Below are positions 36,831 through 50,760 of a stretch of 64,000 nt of DNA, one piece after another. The notes under the pieces were generated by a model that saw only the letters and a program-made list of their open reading frames with translations, did not search any database and was not told where the DNA came from. Position 1 is the first letter of the stretch; every line of letters starts with the position of its first letter. Origin of the DNA: Aptenodytes patagonicus (Eukaryota > Chordata > Aves > Sphenisciformes > Spheniscidae); contig NC_134970.1 in assembly GCF_965638725.1 (NCBI RefSeq), positions 6,616,001-6,680,000 of the forward strand, in the 5' to 3' direction. The translations under genes were made by a program, and so were the position numbers.

Positions 36831-39800
36831 TTCCCAAGGCAACGCAATGGGAAAAAAAGCAGGTAGAAATTTTCAAAAGTGATAAAGCTATTGGAAGTTC
36901 CTGGTACTGCAAAACCCAAATACTCTCCCAGAGAACTGGAGTTCCTCCCTCCTTTCCCCAGTGCTTCTCTCCACAAAAAGCCTTACAAGGGTGCTGCAGG
37001 ATCTTACCTAACAGATTTGAGCTCAGGCAATAACTGTAACTACTTTTGGGTCCCGAGGCCAAGTTTCAGTGTGACAGATGACCCAGACTGGGTGCTGTAC
37101 AATGAAGCAGAGATTTGCTTTGTGCATCTTATTGCTTTCTTCCTTATGTTTTCTATTCTTTCCCCACGAAGCCTCTTTAGTTACCCCACAGTACAGGTAA
37201 CTCCTGCTTCAATCAACAAGGATCTCTCCTGGCAGAACAGGAAAATCAGTCTCTTGTCAGCAGGGCTGAAAGAAAAGCTCAAAAAATGAAAAGGAAAAAA
37301 ATCGGAGATTATCTGAGAGCCTTTGAGTTCCACCCTGAGCTTTTCTTTAGCATGTTTTACCCATGATGAAAACCAATTCTTGTTTCCTTTCAGGGGAGGA
37401 GAAATAGCCAGGAGGGGGAAAGGCACTGCTTTAGTGTCACAGTGGGGCCATTGGCAGGATCACAGCAAGATTCTGGATTTCCCAGGCAGCAGCACATCTC
37501 CTAAATGGCTCCTGTCATTTTTGTCAGTGCAATGAGAAACTGGCTGTGCCTGTCCCAAATATTTTTTTTTTCAAGGGTAACCCACAAGCAACGTAGAAAT
37601 TATTTCCTGCAGGATGCAGAGAAGCAGAGGGTTAAAGAGCCAGGAGGAAGGGGAGAAGGAGGAGATAGTTCAGGCGAGTGTTTACGCTATTTGAAGCCAT
37701 GACTCCTTGGTACACAGAGCAAAATCCACACCCATTGCCTTTCTGCCCCTGAAGCCTGCCCACCGCAAGATCCTGGGTGAAGCAGCAACATCACTGTGGG
37801 CTCAGCCACCGTGGGAAAGTCAGCGGAGCCACGGTGAGTCCTGCCGCGCGGCGAGACCCAGATGCAGGTGAGTCAGAGCCCCACCTTGCTTTGAACAGGA
37901 GGAAGCAGAGCCCGTGGAGAGGCACCCAGAAAAGGCAGAGCACGAGAGGGTGGTTTGTACCTACCGGGGCCCCCAGGAACCCATCCCCACTCCTGGGTCC
38001 TGCAGCCTGCAAAGCTCCAGTTAAAACAGGGATGAAGCCATGTGCTGAATTAGCCAGCGTGGCAGCTGGTGGGATAACAAGAATGGATGGAGTTTTTCCT
38101 CCAGCAATCGAAGCATACCAGGGAAAGACTGACAGTGACTGGCAGTTCTCCAGCAGGCAGGAAGGGAATGGGATGAGCAGTCACCATTACTCATGGGCAG
38201 GTAGCTAACTGCTCAGCTTTGCTCTGGGAAGGGTCTAACAGAGCCCAGTGCTGAAAGAGCCGAGACCACAGTATGTGGGAATATCTTCTCGATGACTCTC
38301 TTCTAAGCTGTGTCCTTGCCACCGCCCTCCTGCCATGGACCACATCCCTGCAGGGGGAAGTGCCAGCACGAACAGTCTGTGCAATCCCCAGAAACCATGG
38401 CTGGGGATTTGATCCACACATCTCCTGGTGTTTGGCAGAGGGACGGACCATCTTCATTTCCATCCTGAGTAGGGGGACAGGAGTGAGCCATGGTGCTCAC
38501 TCTCATTCTGGGAGTGGTTCAAGGGCAGCACTTCCATGCCCTCTAGTGCAAAGCTGGACTGCTCACCACAGGAGCACCAGCATGGCACAACCTGAGGCCA
38601 AAGCCTGAGGAGGCCAAAGCCTGAGGAGGAGCCAGGCCAAAATAGTTGGTGTCTTCAGGTTTCATTTGGCAAGATGCTGCAGGGGCAATCCCCATGTGAG
38701 AGCACTGTGACTCTTTCTATCCATGCTTACGGATGTGCCACTGGGCTGCTCTTCCTTCCCAGAATGACCGGGAACATGAGGATCCCCTGCCCAGACTGTT
38801 GTCACCACCCTGCCATCCTCCTTTGGGACCACAGAAAGCAGAGGAGCTCGGTACAAGCAGAGACACCAATGCTGGCACCATGACAGTCTGTCTCTAAGGC
38901 TCCGTCCTGGCTGGCATGTGTACCTCCTCACTTTCTCCTTCAACATCTTAGGCCCAGCTAGGAGTGAGTTTATCTTGTTTACAGGTGCATATTTGGCCCT
39001 TGGGTGTCTGTTCTGTTGGTTTTTGAGAGGGTCCCAGGCCATTAACATGTTGTACCTGCTTCAGTGCTGAGTTGGCTTTACAACACCCTGCAGGCGCGGC
39101 AGATCAAGAGTCCTGGGGAGCTTGCTGTGCCTCTTCCTTCCCAGAAATCCTGCACAAAACTCCTCACATAACCTCAGATGTTCTGAGATACCCCCAGATA
39201 CCTGCTGGCTTCTAGAAGGGCTCAGCACCCAGGATGCACATCACTGATCAGGAATCTGCCTCCAGCACCGACCTCGTGCTATGTCCCTGGGAGAGAGTCC
39301 AAAATCTGAGCCTTCGTGTCTGAACCTAGACTCTTGCTTTCAGCATACTGCAGAGCAACCAGGCTATTGGCTTCAGACAGACCTTGACACCGACTAAAAC
39401 CAGACTATACATTCAGGGCCTTAAATTTCATTCGCCAGGGAAGGGCTGTCCAAGGCCAGTGGTGATTTTGCATCATCCTCTGTTCCAAGGTGCAAACCTG
39501 AAATGCTTTAACAGGACCCTGGGATTTTCAAAAGGGATGAGTGAATTCAGAGGATTCAGATGCTTACGTGTTTTTAAAGTCATCATGAGGGTCTCCAAGT
39601 GTAATTTATTCAACACAAATTTGCCAGCAGTGATAGCAGTGGTGGTGCTGCGAGGGGTACCCTGAGCCAGACTGCCGGCAGTGTGGAAGGAGAGGATCTA
39701 TGATCGCCTCCTCTCTTCTCTAGCTATGGGCAGCTATCATTTGCCCACAACTGCCTGCCCTCTCAGTCGCACGGTTTTGCAGGGCTTGCAGCACAGCTTG

Positions 39801-42800
39801 CTTGCATTTTTTTTTTAAGCTGCCAAACACCAGCTCTCCATAAACTGAGCTGAACAACCACATCTAAAAAACTTTCCCTACCACTCTGGCCTTTATTGTT
39901 CATTCCCGGTTAGGAGAAATCTCTTAGGATCAATCCACCCTCACCTAGGCAGCTTAAAATTAGGCATTGAAGTGTGAGATAGTCGCTCTGGGTTCCCTTC
40001 ATAGGGAGAGAAATAGCCTGCCCAGCATGTGGTTCACCCCATCATCAGACAGAGGCGGAAGGAGGGGCAAATTAATAATTTTCTATTTCCACTGCTGATT
40101 AAGGAAGTCCAGATTAAGATAAACGATGCTCAGACATAGCTAGGTGGCCTGAACCTCACCCTTTATCTTTTGTCAGTGCACATACACAAAAACACCCACT
40201 CTAGTACTATATTGCAAAGTGAATCTTCTTTCTAGGATGTCAGACTAGCTCTACCCTGGCAGGTGGGATGGTAAACAACATGTTTCTTGTGTCTTTCTGA
40301 CATGAGCGTGAAACCAGTGTCAGACCAACGAAGAGGGTGAAACCAGGCAGAAGCTTTGCAATGCTCCTGCAGCCTCATGCTGCACCCATGGATCACCCAC
40401 CATGGGGGTGTTCCCAATTCGTGTCTTGCCATCACCACTCACACCATTTCTGTTCCTTTGAAAAACCCACCTCCTGGAGTCATTGAGCTACCTAGGATGT
40501 TCATTTTCCTTTATTTCCAGGCAAATGTCTGCAGAGAAAAGCTTGATGTGCTCAGCACCGCCCATGTGCTGGAGGGCAATGCATCTTTATGGTTCGGTTT
40601 AAGAGGACTTCGCTGTAAATAGTTGGCTCTATGACTCATGTCCATAGTTTGGTTCATTTTGCTCATCCTTGCACGGAAACCCTTCTAACTGAATTTCCTT
40701 TGCAATTTGTGGCTGCTTTCACTGTATCTGCTTGGACATAAAGCAATGCAAAGAAAGGCGGGGTGGCAAAGAAAGCTTCATCTGATTGTCCAGCCTTGAC
40801 TTTTCTGGTGGTGCTCTGACCCAACAGTGAAATGAGTGTTGGAAATTGTGTAGCTGGTGCTAGTAGCCTGCAAAGGCAATGAAAATGAGACATCTTATTC
40901 CCCAAACAGGGATATCATGAATTCACCATTTGTGTCCAGCACCACAAGGAAACAAGACTCGAATCACGAACTTTTGCAAAGGTGAGTGCTGGAAGTCTGG
41001 TTGCTCAGCAAGGGGAGATGCTGTCAGGGGAAACCTGAAGTTAGGAAGTGAGCGCCCAGTGAAAGCAAGTTAGGCATTTAATTTACATTTGTGTCATGGA
41101 AGATCTTCTCTCACATGTGCATGTGCGTGCGTGTGTGCAGGCACACGCGTGTGCCCAAGGGATGAGGCTCATTGCTCAGCCTGGCCTTTTCCCACAGACT
41201 TGGAGCTTGCGATATCACTGGAGCATGTTCAGGTCAAGGTGGAGGCTCAGGCTGGAGGTCTGCAGGGCAATCAGGGCAGCCCACGTGCAATCTTTCCCTA
41301 AGAAACAGATGGATATTTATGCTCAGGGATGGTCTTGAATTCAATAAGAAGCTCAGTTTTGCATGTGAGGCCATTGCAATGGGGCCAGAGGGCCAAAAGA
41401 GTTCAAGCACCCACTTATGAAGGCACATTTCCTTGCAGCAGGCCACATCACTCACACACCAGCTTTTGAAATGCCTCTGGCAAGATCCCCAAATTGCCAG
41501 ATAGACAACTAGTGACCAGCTATGTAGACGGAGCTGTCATATCCTCTATACTCCACAGGGCATGGCAGCTGTCTGGCCAGCATGTCCTTTGCAGACATAA
41601 AAATAATACTTTTAATATTACTTCTTCTCTTTGAATGTAACCAGACACACATGAGCTGCTTTGTGCAGACAGATGCTAATTCATCTCATTCATAACCTTC
41701 CAGGCTATTTAATTTTACTCCTCTCTATAAAGATTTCAGGTTCTCAGATGCTGAAGTTGACCCCTAATACACCCATATCAGGGTATAAATTGTAAAAAAT
41801 CCACTGGCCTCATTCTCCCCTTTCACATCCAAGTAGAAACTAGTAGGAAGAAGATTGAAATTAACGGTCCAAATTCCAAATTTTCAGGTATTCTGTCAGG
41901 GTAAGGCTAAATCTTAGAGTCATTGCCAATTACCTGTGTAGTGACACTAAGCCATCCAATTCTGCCTGGCTGGTGTAAAGGAGCTTTAGTCTAAAGAGCT
42001 GACCTGAAATAAGGACAGAACTGGGCGTGTGGACAATTCGGGTTTTAGTGCTGTTAAGCATCTTAGGCTGAGCCTGGACTTCATTGCTCTGTCACAAAAA
42101 AAAGATTGCAGATAATGAGCTAATAACACTTCACTTTCCCAGCCTGCTTTGCATCTTCAAAGCACTCCACAAGAACAAACTAATTAACTGTCCAGAGAAG
42201 AAGCTCATGACTAAGAGCTGAGAAACCATGTGAGTCAACCCGCTTGCAACAGCTCTTTGCAGATTTCAGTAAAAACTCATTTTGGAGGAAGGTCTGTTTA
42301 CTGGCCTGACTGGTCACACCAATCCCCGGCCACATTCCAGGGGTGTGAGCGGCACGGACGGACCCAGCCCAGGAGAAGCCCCACTGACTTCAAAAGAGCA
42401 GCACCTTTACAGGAATGCCCCAAAACCAACTGTGTGGCTTCCTCCTTTTAATTTGCATGTGCACTCGGCGCGAGTTGAAACTGCTGAGCTAACAGTGCCT
42501 CTGCAGACCTCCACAAAACGAGGTTCCCCACTCTGCTTGGGAAGACTTCATTTGCAAACAGCCTTTTTCCAAGACCATTAATTCAGAAAGAACATACCGT
42601 ACCAGGGTCTGTTAGTGGAGAATTAGCTTTCCTTAACATAACCTTGGGTGGTCTCAACCTGGCCTTGGAGCTGTGTCTCCAGCTTAAGGAGCTGTGTTGA
42701 AGTCCCAGCTCTTATTTCTTGCTTTGGGCAAATTATTAAGCTGCCGCAAGAATGTGACCTCTCTTGCAGGTCCTTGGCTTTTGGGGAATGTGGGTCACAT

Positions 42801-44844
42801 TTACTTGAGCAAAATAGAGATGAGAACATCATTTTTTTCTATGGGTAAATGAACTTGGAGACCCAGCCCTACAAAAGAATTTAGACATTTCAGGCCAAGA
42901 ATTTTGTCTTGGAAACTCCTACCTAGCTGCGTATATTTCCACCAGGAAACATCCCTGGTCTGCCTCTGAGGCAGAACCTCTAAATGACGGACCAAATTAA
43001 ATCCAGTTTCCCCCAGATCCTCAGCAAATTTCAGCTCAAAGATTGTGGGGGACTGCTGGGGAGGAAATGCAACTGTGGGGCTTGCTAAAGGATAGGTGCC
43101 TTTCCAAGGGAGACACCAAATCCCAGGACACACTTCAGGGATGCCAGCCCCCATCTCACAACACCTCAATCCCAGGGATGCTGGAATATCAATGTACAAC
43201 CTCCCCACTGCAGCGTAGGCATCCATCCCACCCAGCGTGCAGGCTGCTGAGGACCCTAGGATGAAGCACTTGCTGCCCTTCTGTTTTGTTTAAGGCATTA
43301 GAAAGCCCGAATCGAAACTGCAACTTCCACCAAAGGATTCAGGAGCCTTAAAGAAACCTTTCTGTAGCTGTAACCCTCACATCAGTGAGGCAGGTGTTAT
43401 GGGCCAAATGCTTTTCCACAGAGCACAGGGCCAGATTTCCAAAATCTCCCTCTCAGGACACTGGGGTCTGCAAAAAAATCCATGGAGGAGTTTTGTGCCC
43501 ATGAGAGCCCATATCTCTGTGAAATGTTCACAATTGTTATTTATGCTGTACCCTGTCTGCATGGAGCCACCCATGGCTGGGGCTTGTAGCAGACAGCGAT
43601 TGCTCCCCTTTGGTTCCTCGCCTGGTTCGTGGGCAGAAGCTTTGGGGACTTTTGCATCATTTTTCCTTCTTCCCAAAAAAGAAGCGCTTCCTTCTGAGTT
43701 GTTTATTGGTTTGCATGCCGGTAGGTTGTCCTGCCCTTAGCCCAAGGGCCTGCGAGCTGCAATTGGGATTTTTCTGCAGCCGCCAAGAAATGCCAACAAT
43801 TTCCACAATCCTTTAGCTACTCTTCCTTCGCAATGATGATGTTTGGATGGCTGCAGTTAATCACAGGGCTCAGGAACTTACGGGACTAATTGCCCCATCG
43901 AGCAAATAACCAGGAGTTGGTTCCCATCCTGCCACAATGTGCTCCTTCCAGCCAGGACCCCCCTGGCTTCGCCCTGCCAGGTCACATCATAACATTGAAT
44001 CACCCTCTGGAGATAATTATCTCTGCCCACTGCCGGGAGAGACCTGGAATTGAAATCAGCCCATGAGTATGTCTGCTAAGCATTGTGGTGAGCTGGGATG
44101 AACCTGGACCTATGGTGCCTGATTTACTCCATGCGGCTGGAGGAGCTGCAAGTTGAGCCCTGGCTAGAGCTGATGGTCTCCAAGGATCCTACAGAGGGAT
44201 CTGGAGCCCAGCAGTGCCAAGATCTCCTCCACGCTGTGGCTGCTCCACCATGAAGCCCTTGGTACAGCCAACCCAACTTGGCAGGCATGGAGGACGTGCT
44301 CTGGGCAGTGAGGAGGGTGATGGGGAGATCCATGAGATGTTCAGCCCAAGGGCCCTTGGGCACCTCTTCCAGCACCCAGAGATGCTTCTTAGTCTTTGCG
44401 AGGATGACTCTGCTTGTAATTATTTCAAAGTGTTTGAAACACTGGCCTGGACAAATACTCTGAGGCGGAAAACCTCTCAAAGCCAAATGTTCCCTTTCCA
44501 AAAGATGTTGGTCCAAAAAATCAGCAGAATTTGAGAAATACAGAACCTAGCTGAATTTCATATTCTATTTTATTCTAAGGTGTGGCATGGCACACAGCTA
44601 ATACACTGACAGGTCATAGTATAGCACTGCAACACCACCTGAAAAATTACAATAATTGCTCTATTTTTACAGCTAATCAACAGCATCTGGTTCACAGTGA
44701 AGATCAAAGTGTTTCCCTGGATCAAAGTGTTCGGTCTTTGTCATGATATCAAAGTTAGATTTATTGCTCTGCGAAGGCACAACTGTGTTTACAGGTGGAG
44801 ATAAAAGGTACGAGCGGCTCACAACACTTCTGAAACCAGGAGAG
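36831..44844. other. Intergenic DNA, middle part
   Basis: I see no gene. A small direct duplication of GAGGCCAAAGCCTGA occurs near 38594-38626, and a TG/CA-rich degenerate patch at about 41113-41155. No mobile element is recognised. Confidence 0.6.
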
Positions 44845-44976
44845 CACCGTCAATACAGTAATTTCAATATTGCACTGCGCCACAATCTCACCGTCAATAC
44901 AGTAATTTCAATATTGCACTGCGCCACAATCTCACCGTCAATACAGTAATTTCAATATTGCACTGCGCCACAATCT
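44845..44976. repeat. Perfect 3 x 44 bp tandem repeat
   Basis: Three abutting identical 44-bp units start at 44845, 44889 and 44933. Each runs from CACCGTCAATACAG to GCGCCACAATCT. Identity between units is complete by eye, so the duplication is recent or being homogenised. There are no spacers, so it is not a CRISPR array. Confidence 0.95.
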
Positions 44977-47477
44977 AACACATCAGTTGTAGTGTGTAGC
45001 ACTGGAATTATAAACCAGTGTCATATAAAGAGAGTACTGAATGCTGCAGCTCAGGTGGGATTAAAAACCAGAGCTCAAAGCCATACTCATATCAAACCGA
45101 GGAGATAGGAACTTGAATCTTCCACCTCACCAGCAAGCGTTGTAACCTCTGAGCTGTTAGATAATGGATGTATTGCCTTCCTCTGCTGCTCTTCTCTCCT
45201 CCTCTGTGTCTTTTGTTTAAGGCTCAGCCTCGGAGGCAAGCTGGGCAAAAACCCCGTCTTCTTTGTGCAGGTGCTGAGGTGCTCAGCAGCATCAGGCTTC
45301 ATCAGCATGAACCCCAGCAGCCGCAGCACGAGGGCTGGTAGCAAACAGCAGGCAGGGATGAGGCAGGCGTGGTGGCATCTCGGGGTAGGGGTCAGGCACC
45401 CACAGGCACTTCTGGGTCTGACGGTACACTTGAATAAACTGCAGCAGACCAGCTTCTTGCATATTTATTTCACGCAGGAAGACATACAAAGAGAATTGCT
45501 GCGTAATGAGGATTTTCCCAGGCACTGGTCATGCCAGGTCTGAAGGCAATGCCTGCAAGTTCACATTCAGCAGGCATTTCCATCTCTTTCAATTTCCAAC
45601 AGGCCCAAGCGGAGCTTATCTGGAACAGGGCACATACCGTGTGCTGGGTTCATGGGGTGAGAGTACAGGTTGCAGGACCTTGCTCTTGGCAAAGGTGACA
45701 GTGCTTTGTGGACAAAATCACATCCCTCATTAAATGTGCTCATGACTGGGTCTTTGTCCATCAACAGACTTAGGACCTGAGTGCTGCCATCTGAGAGAAT
45801 AAAACTAAAACTCAGCATTGTATCCACATCCCCTTCAGACCACCCTAGCTGCTTCTCTGATGAGGCTCATCCAGTGCACTCAGGCTCCTCTGGTCCAGCT
45901 CCCTGCTGCCAGCACAGCTGCCGAGCCCTCTGTTTCCTCTGCCAGAGCGCTGACTCAGCCCGCTATAAATGAATGATACCCTAAAATGCATCCCCTGCTG
46001 TTGGGCACCCATGTCCTGGGACAGCCCATACACTAGGACTGCCTCGGGGATGCCATGGGCACAGTTCGCCTCTGCCCATCACTGCTGTTTCACCTTCCTC
46101 TGGAGGTGTGTTGCAGGATCTGGCACAGCAAGCTCTGTGTGTGCGTGTGCATGCAAGTACCTGTGACTGTGTCTGCCTGTGTGTGCATGTGCACACACGT
46201 CTGGGACTCTGCGTGTGCGTTTGTATGCAAGGGAGCACACAGCCCCCTTCCTCTGCGGAGAGCAGGATGGCGTCAGCAGGAGAGTAGCAGAGACAGGAAT
46301 GTTCTGAATATACCCAGCCTCAAAGCTGCAAACGTGGGGCTCTGAGACCCGCCTTCTAGGGGTTTACCCAGAGATGGTACCATGGGAAACACTGCTAAAG
46401 GCTTTGGCTTTTGTCTCACAGCTTGCTGTTTGCTGCAGAGCTTCGTGCACCAGCTAAGCATGGGTGAGTTTGGTCTCCATGTGCTCTTTTGGAGGGGAGA
46501 TGGGTCAGGATCTGTGCAGCTTAGGCTGACGGCGGGGTGCAGGAGCGGGACCAAGTCCCTCCAGTTATCCCCTCGTCCCTGATATCTGTGCCATCCCCTG
46601 ACCTGGGCACTGCCCGTGATTGCCAGAGCCACCTCTGCAGGGATTGCTGCTCCTGCAAACCGTCACAGCAGCTTTGGTGCTCAGCACCACTCCAGGTCAG
46701 GGCATACGGTGCAGCACCACCTTTACGAGTCATGAAGTTTATGGATCCATTGCTGGTCAAAGGGCTGATCCCTGCTCCTGTTAGGTCTCAGCATCTCACT
46801 CCTGCCAGTGGTTGCTGCCCTGCACCGAAGAAGAGCATAGTTTACAGCTAGGACTTCAGCTGAAACCTGGGCATGAGAGCACATGCAAAAGCCATGATTC
46901 AGGCATCACCAGGAAGCTTATTTTCCTTCCACTAAGTGCCAATAAAATGCTACTTCCATACAACAGCTAAAGCCTCTTCCTTTCCATCCCAGAGCATTGC
47001 TGCCTGCTTTGTCAGTGGGACTTGCCTCATGGACATGGGTCATTGCGTAGATGCTAAACTGTGCTTGCAGTGCATTAAAAGACTTCATTGACGATTTAAC
47101 ACATCTGTGGAATCAGCATAAACCATGGTTGACTTTAACCAATTAAAGATGATTAATTGATACCTATGAATTAGCTACTATAAGCAGTGATTTAGAGGGC
47201 TAAGATATTAAATGAAACAAAGTTTTATAAGGCATTTAAAAATAATCATAAAAAACTTGCAAACGTCAGATGCTTGCACGAACAAATGGACCTGCCCTGC
47301 AGGGGAGTGTGCTGAGGAGTGCCATCTCACAGCAACATATGGCTTGGGACTCTCAAGATGAGAGCTCCAGGTCTGGAAGGTGTTTCAAAATTTAACATTT
47401 ACATCCTTTTTCTCTCTCTTATAATACAGCCAGTTGTTAGACCTGACTTGCAAACATCAGAGGTTGTACTGCTTCAT
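44977..47477. other. Intergenic DNA, right-middle part
   Basis: A degenerate TG-rich stretch lies at about 46134-46235 (alternating TGTG and TGCA). No exon chain or RNA gene is recognised. Confidence 0.6.
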
Positions 47478-48427
47478 TTGTTTAATATCTTTATCGATGA
47501 TCTGGATGAGGGGATTGAGTGCACCCTTAGTAAGTTTGCAGACGACACCAAGTTGGGTGGGAGTGTTGATCTGCTTGAGGGTAGGAAAGCTCTGCAGAGG
47601 GACCTGGACAGGCTGGATCGATGGGCCCAGGCCAATTGTATGAGGTTCAACAAGGCCAAGTGCCGGGTCCTGCACTTCGGCCACAACAACCCCATGCAGC
47701 GCTACAGGCTTGGGGAAGAGTGGCTGGAAAGCTGCCTGGCGGAAAAGGACCTGGGGGTGCTGGTCGACAGCCGGCTGAACATGAGCCGGCAGTGTGCCCA
47801 GGTGGCCAAGAAGGCCAATGGCATCCTGGCCTGTATCAGCAATGGTGTGGCCAGTAGGAGTAGGGAAGTGATCGTGCCCCTGTACTCGGCCCTGGTGAGG
47901 CTGCACCTCCAATACTGTGTTCAGTTTTGGGCCCCTCACTACAAGGACGTTGAGGTGCTGGAGCGTGTCCAGAGAAGGGCAACGAGGCTGGTGAGGGATT
48001 TGGAGAACAAGTCTGATGAGGAGCGGCTGAGGGAACTGGGGTTGTTCAGCCTGCAGAAAAGGAGGCTGAGGGGAGACCTCATCGCTCTCTACAACTCCCT
48101 GAAAGGAGGTTGTAGCGAGGTGGGGTCGGTCTCTTCTCCCAAGTAACAAGCAATAGGACAAGAGGAAATGGCCTCAGGTTGCGCCAGGGGAGGTTTAGAT
48201 TGGACATGAGGAAAAATTTCTTTACTGAAAGAGTGGTGAAACATTGGAACAGGCTGCCCAGGGAAGTGGTGGAGTCCCCATCCCTGGAGGTATTTAAAAG
48301 ACGAGTAGATGAGGCACTTAGGGACATGGTTTAGTGGACATGGTGGTGTTGGGTCGACGGTTGGACTCGATGATCTTAGAGGTCTTTTCCAACCTCAATG
48401 ATTCTATGATTCTATGATTCTATGATT
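47478..48427 (+). mobile_element. 5'-truncated CR1 LINE with reverse-transcriptase C-terminal frame
   Basis: About 950 bp ends in the CR1 hallmark of repeated ATTCTATG (48400-48427). The + strand frame to 48146 encodes the RT C-terminal half: a FADDTKLGG box with the catalytic Asp pair at about 47541-47546, then [30 protein letters not shown] and [10 protein letters not shown]. The frame stops at 48144-48146, where many CR1 copies continue, and the 3'UTR-like part follows. The 5' end lacks ORF1, the endonuclease and most of the RT, as is usual for CR1. It is relatively well preserved, hence younger than the other CR1 pieces here. It is not capable of its own movement. Confidence 0.95.
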
Positions 48428-49689
48428 TTCTGCAGGTTCTTTGTTGGCGTTTGGCCTTGGCTTGAACTCAAGGCTGGGCACCCCGGTACTTCTGGGGACA
48501 GTGGCACCATGGATCAGTGTGACGTGGCCATCCTGTACCCCAGAGTCTAAGGTTCATGGATGGTGAAAGCAGTGAACCCCACACCATGCTCTGAAGGATG
48601 GGCAATGCCCACTCACCACGGCAATGGCATCCAATACCATCTGCTCCATGCTCTACAGAGCTGGGCCACTCTTGAACGCCCGGGACATCAATGGAAAAAT
48701 ATACCCCACGCTGAGCTGTGCCTGGGCAGCGGGGACTCTGTGTGCCAGCCAGGATCCACTGTTGGCACAGGAGTTGGTGTGTGTGTTATCCTGCTGGTGC
48801 TGGCACCCCCTCCCCAGCCCCAGAGGACTCAAGTCCCCCATCCTGCACCAGGGAGCATGGGCACTGGCTCACCCAGGGAGCAAAGCAGGAGGTGCAGAGC
48901 AGCCCACACCCACTGTGCTTGTTCAGCACCCTGGGCATGCTCTGCCCTCCTGACACACACCCCAACACCCCCTCCGCTGGCCCTGCCTGTCTCTCCTCCG
49001 TGTGCTGCTCTTGCTCGCACTCCATAGCCCATGGGGCCACCGCAAGCTTAGTGTTGTGCCTGATGGAGGGAAGCAACGCTTCAACATCTCCAAGGTGGGG
49101 GCAAGGGGATCCTTCACCATGTGCCCCAACTGATGGAGCCAACGAGGGGCTCCACATCCCCGTCTGGTGAGACACACTGGGCCCTGGCAGCATTTCAACT
49201 TCAAGAGTTGCTGCTCCATTGTCCCACAGGTCCTTGTGGACCACTGCAGCTACATCATAGACCATAATGCTGGTAGCCTGGGCACATGCGTGTGCTCCTT
49301 GGGATGTGCATTGGCCAGGTGGCCCCAGGACAGCAGTCGCAGAATCTCCTGTGCTGTCCAGAGCATGCCTGTCTAATGTGACCTGATCAAAGATACGAGC
49401 AGGCTGTTTCTATCTATAGTGGTAGTGGCAAGACCAGGCTCTACAGTATCTGTATTTCAGCTTGGCTTTGACTCTGGGAGCAGTCCTGGGTTTTGAGTGT
49501 GCCTTACACACAGCTCTGGTTTAGCACAATCACAGCCCAAAACATCAGCTCAGCATTTTGCCAGCACCTTCTGGATAACAAATGCATCCTCTTTTGCATC
49601 TATTCCACCACGTGGGGACACTGGTACCCTGGGGAGCACCTTGGCATGGGTTTGCATCGACAGACCATGAGGTGCACGTGCTTGTGAGA
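48428..49689. other. Intergenic DNA between CR1 and TNNT2 3' side
   Basis: GC-rich DNA with overlapping unsupported frames on both strands. I see no gene. Confidence 0.55.
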
Positions 49690-50760
49690 CCTGGGCACAG
49701 GTCTTCAGGGGTCTGGGCTCATGCAGTAGTGTTGGGACACTCGTGCTGAGTGCTGAAGGAGGAGGCTTTGTACCCTGGGCTGGCAGCAGCCTCTGGAGCT
49801 TTGAACGCTGGCCAGGACATTGGCACCACTTTGGGGAGGGCAGAGGCCTTCTGTGCCACACCATGCTGTAGGACATGAGCCCTGCATTGCACCCACCAGC
49901 ACGCACGCCTCGCTGCAGCACCTGCCAAACGTCTCCGTAGAGGAACCAAAATGATCCTGGCATCCTGCACTGCACAGACTGTGTGGGACACAACCTGATC
50001 CCTGTCCGGTGCTTTGGCTGAGAGACCAGAACTGTGCCTGAGCCGACACTGGTTTCACATGCTGTGCTCCAGAGTGGTGCTGCACAAGAGACTGCTCCTC
50101 AAAGGACCACAGCATGGAGGATATTTGCATGCTATGGCAGAAGATGCTGTTCCTCTGCAACATGCTAGAGGATGCTACACCTCATAGCTCCTGGGAAAAA
50201 GAAGGGATGCCTTGCTAGGGAAGGGCAGAGCTCTCTACCCCTCATACCATGCTCCAGAGGATGCTGGTGCTTTGATCTGGCATCCAGAGGTCCTGCTGCC
50301 CATGGGGACATTGAGACCACACAGCAGTGCTGCAGGACACTAGTACACTGCAAATCTCTACAATGACATGGCACTGCAAGGCTGTTAGCACCCTGCACAA
50401 CCCTCCGAAAGCTGCTGCCAGGGGTCCATCACTCTGCAGCGCACAGGAGTGTGGCCAGTCCCTGGCCCACTGCGCTAACCCAAGACTCAACCACTTGCAA
50501 AACTCATGCTATGCTTGGCAGGATGGGGACAGCACTCCTGCACATCAGAGCTGCTCACCAGCATAGAGCACCCTGCAGCGCGCTCCAGCAAACTTTGACA
50601 CAACATACTGCACCGTTGCAATTGTCACGCAGCCCATGCAACACTTGGGATGATGCCAGCACCCTGTAAGACCCCGAAGAATACCCCAGAGCACTCTGCC
50701 ATGTCCCAGAGGATTTCTGCATCCTGCACCACGCTCTGCCATGCCCGAGCATGGCAGCAG
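49690..50760. repeat. Decayed short tandem repeats (about 30-40 bp period)
   Basis: Variants of one phrase recur every few dozen bases: for example CATGCTCCAGAGGATGCTGG (about 50250), CATGCTAGAGGATGCTACAC (50161), CAGAAGATGCTG (50138) and CATGTCCCAGAGGATTTCTG (50700), with interleaved GCACCCTGCA. The period and copy number are too eroded to fix by eye. It may be an ancient minisatellite. Confidence 0.45.

Noticed and set aside
44845..44976. CRISPR-like repeat
   Set aside because: Units abut directly with no spacers and the genome is a bird's. It is a tandem duplication.
46134..46235. TG-rich stretch as a microsatellite or Z-DNA element
   Set aside because: Too interrupted to be a proper dinucleotide repeat. 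Noted only as a degenerate TG-rich patch.
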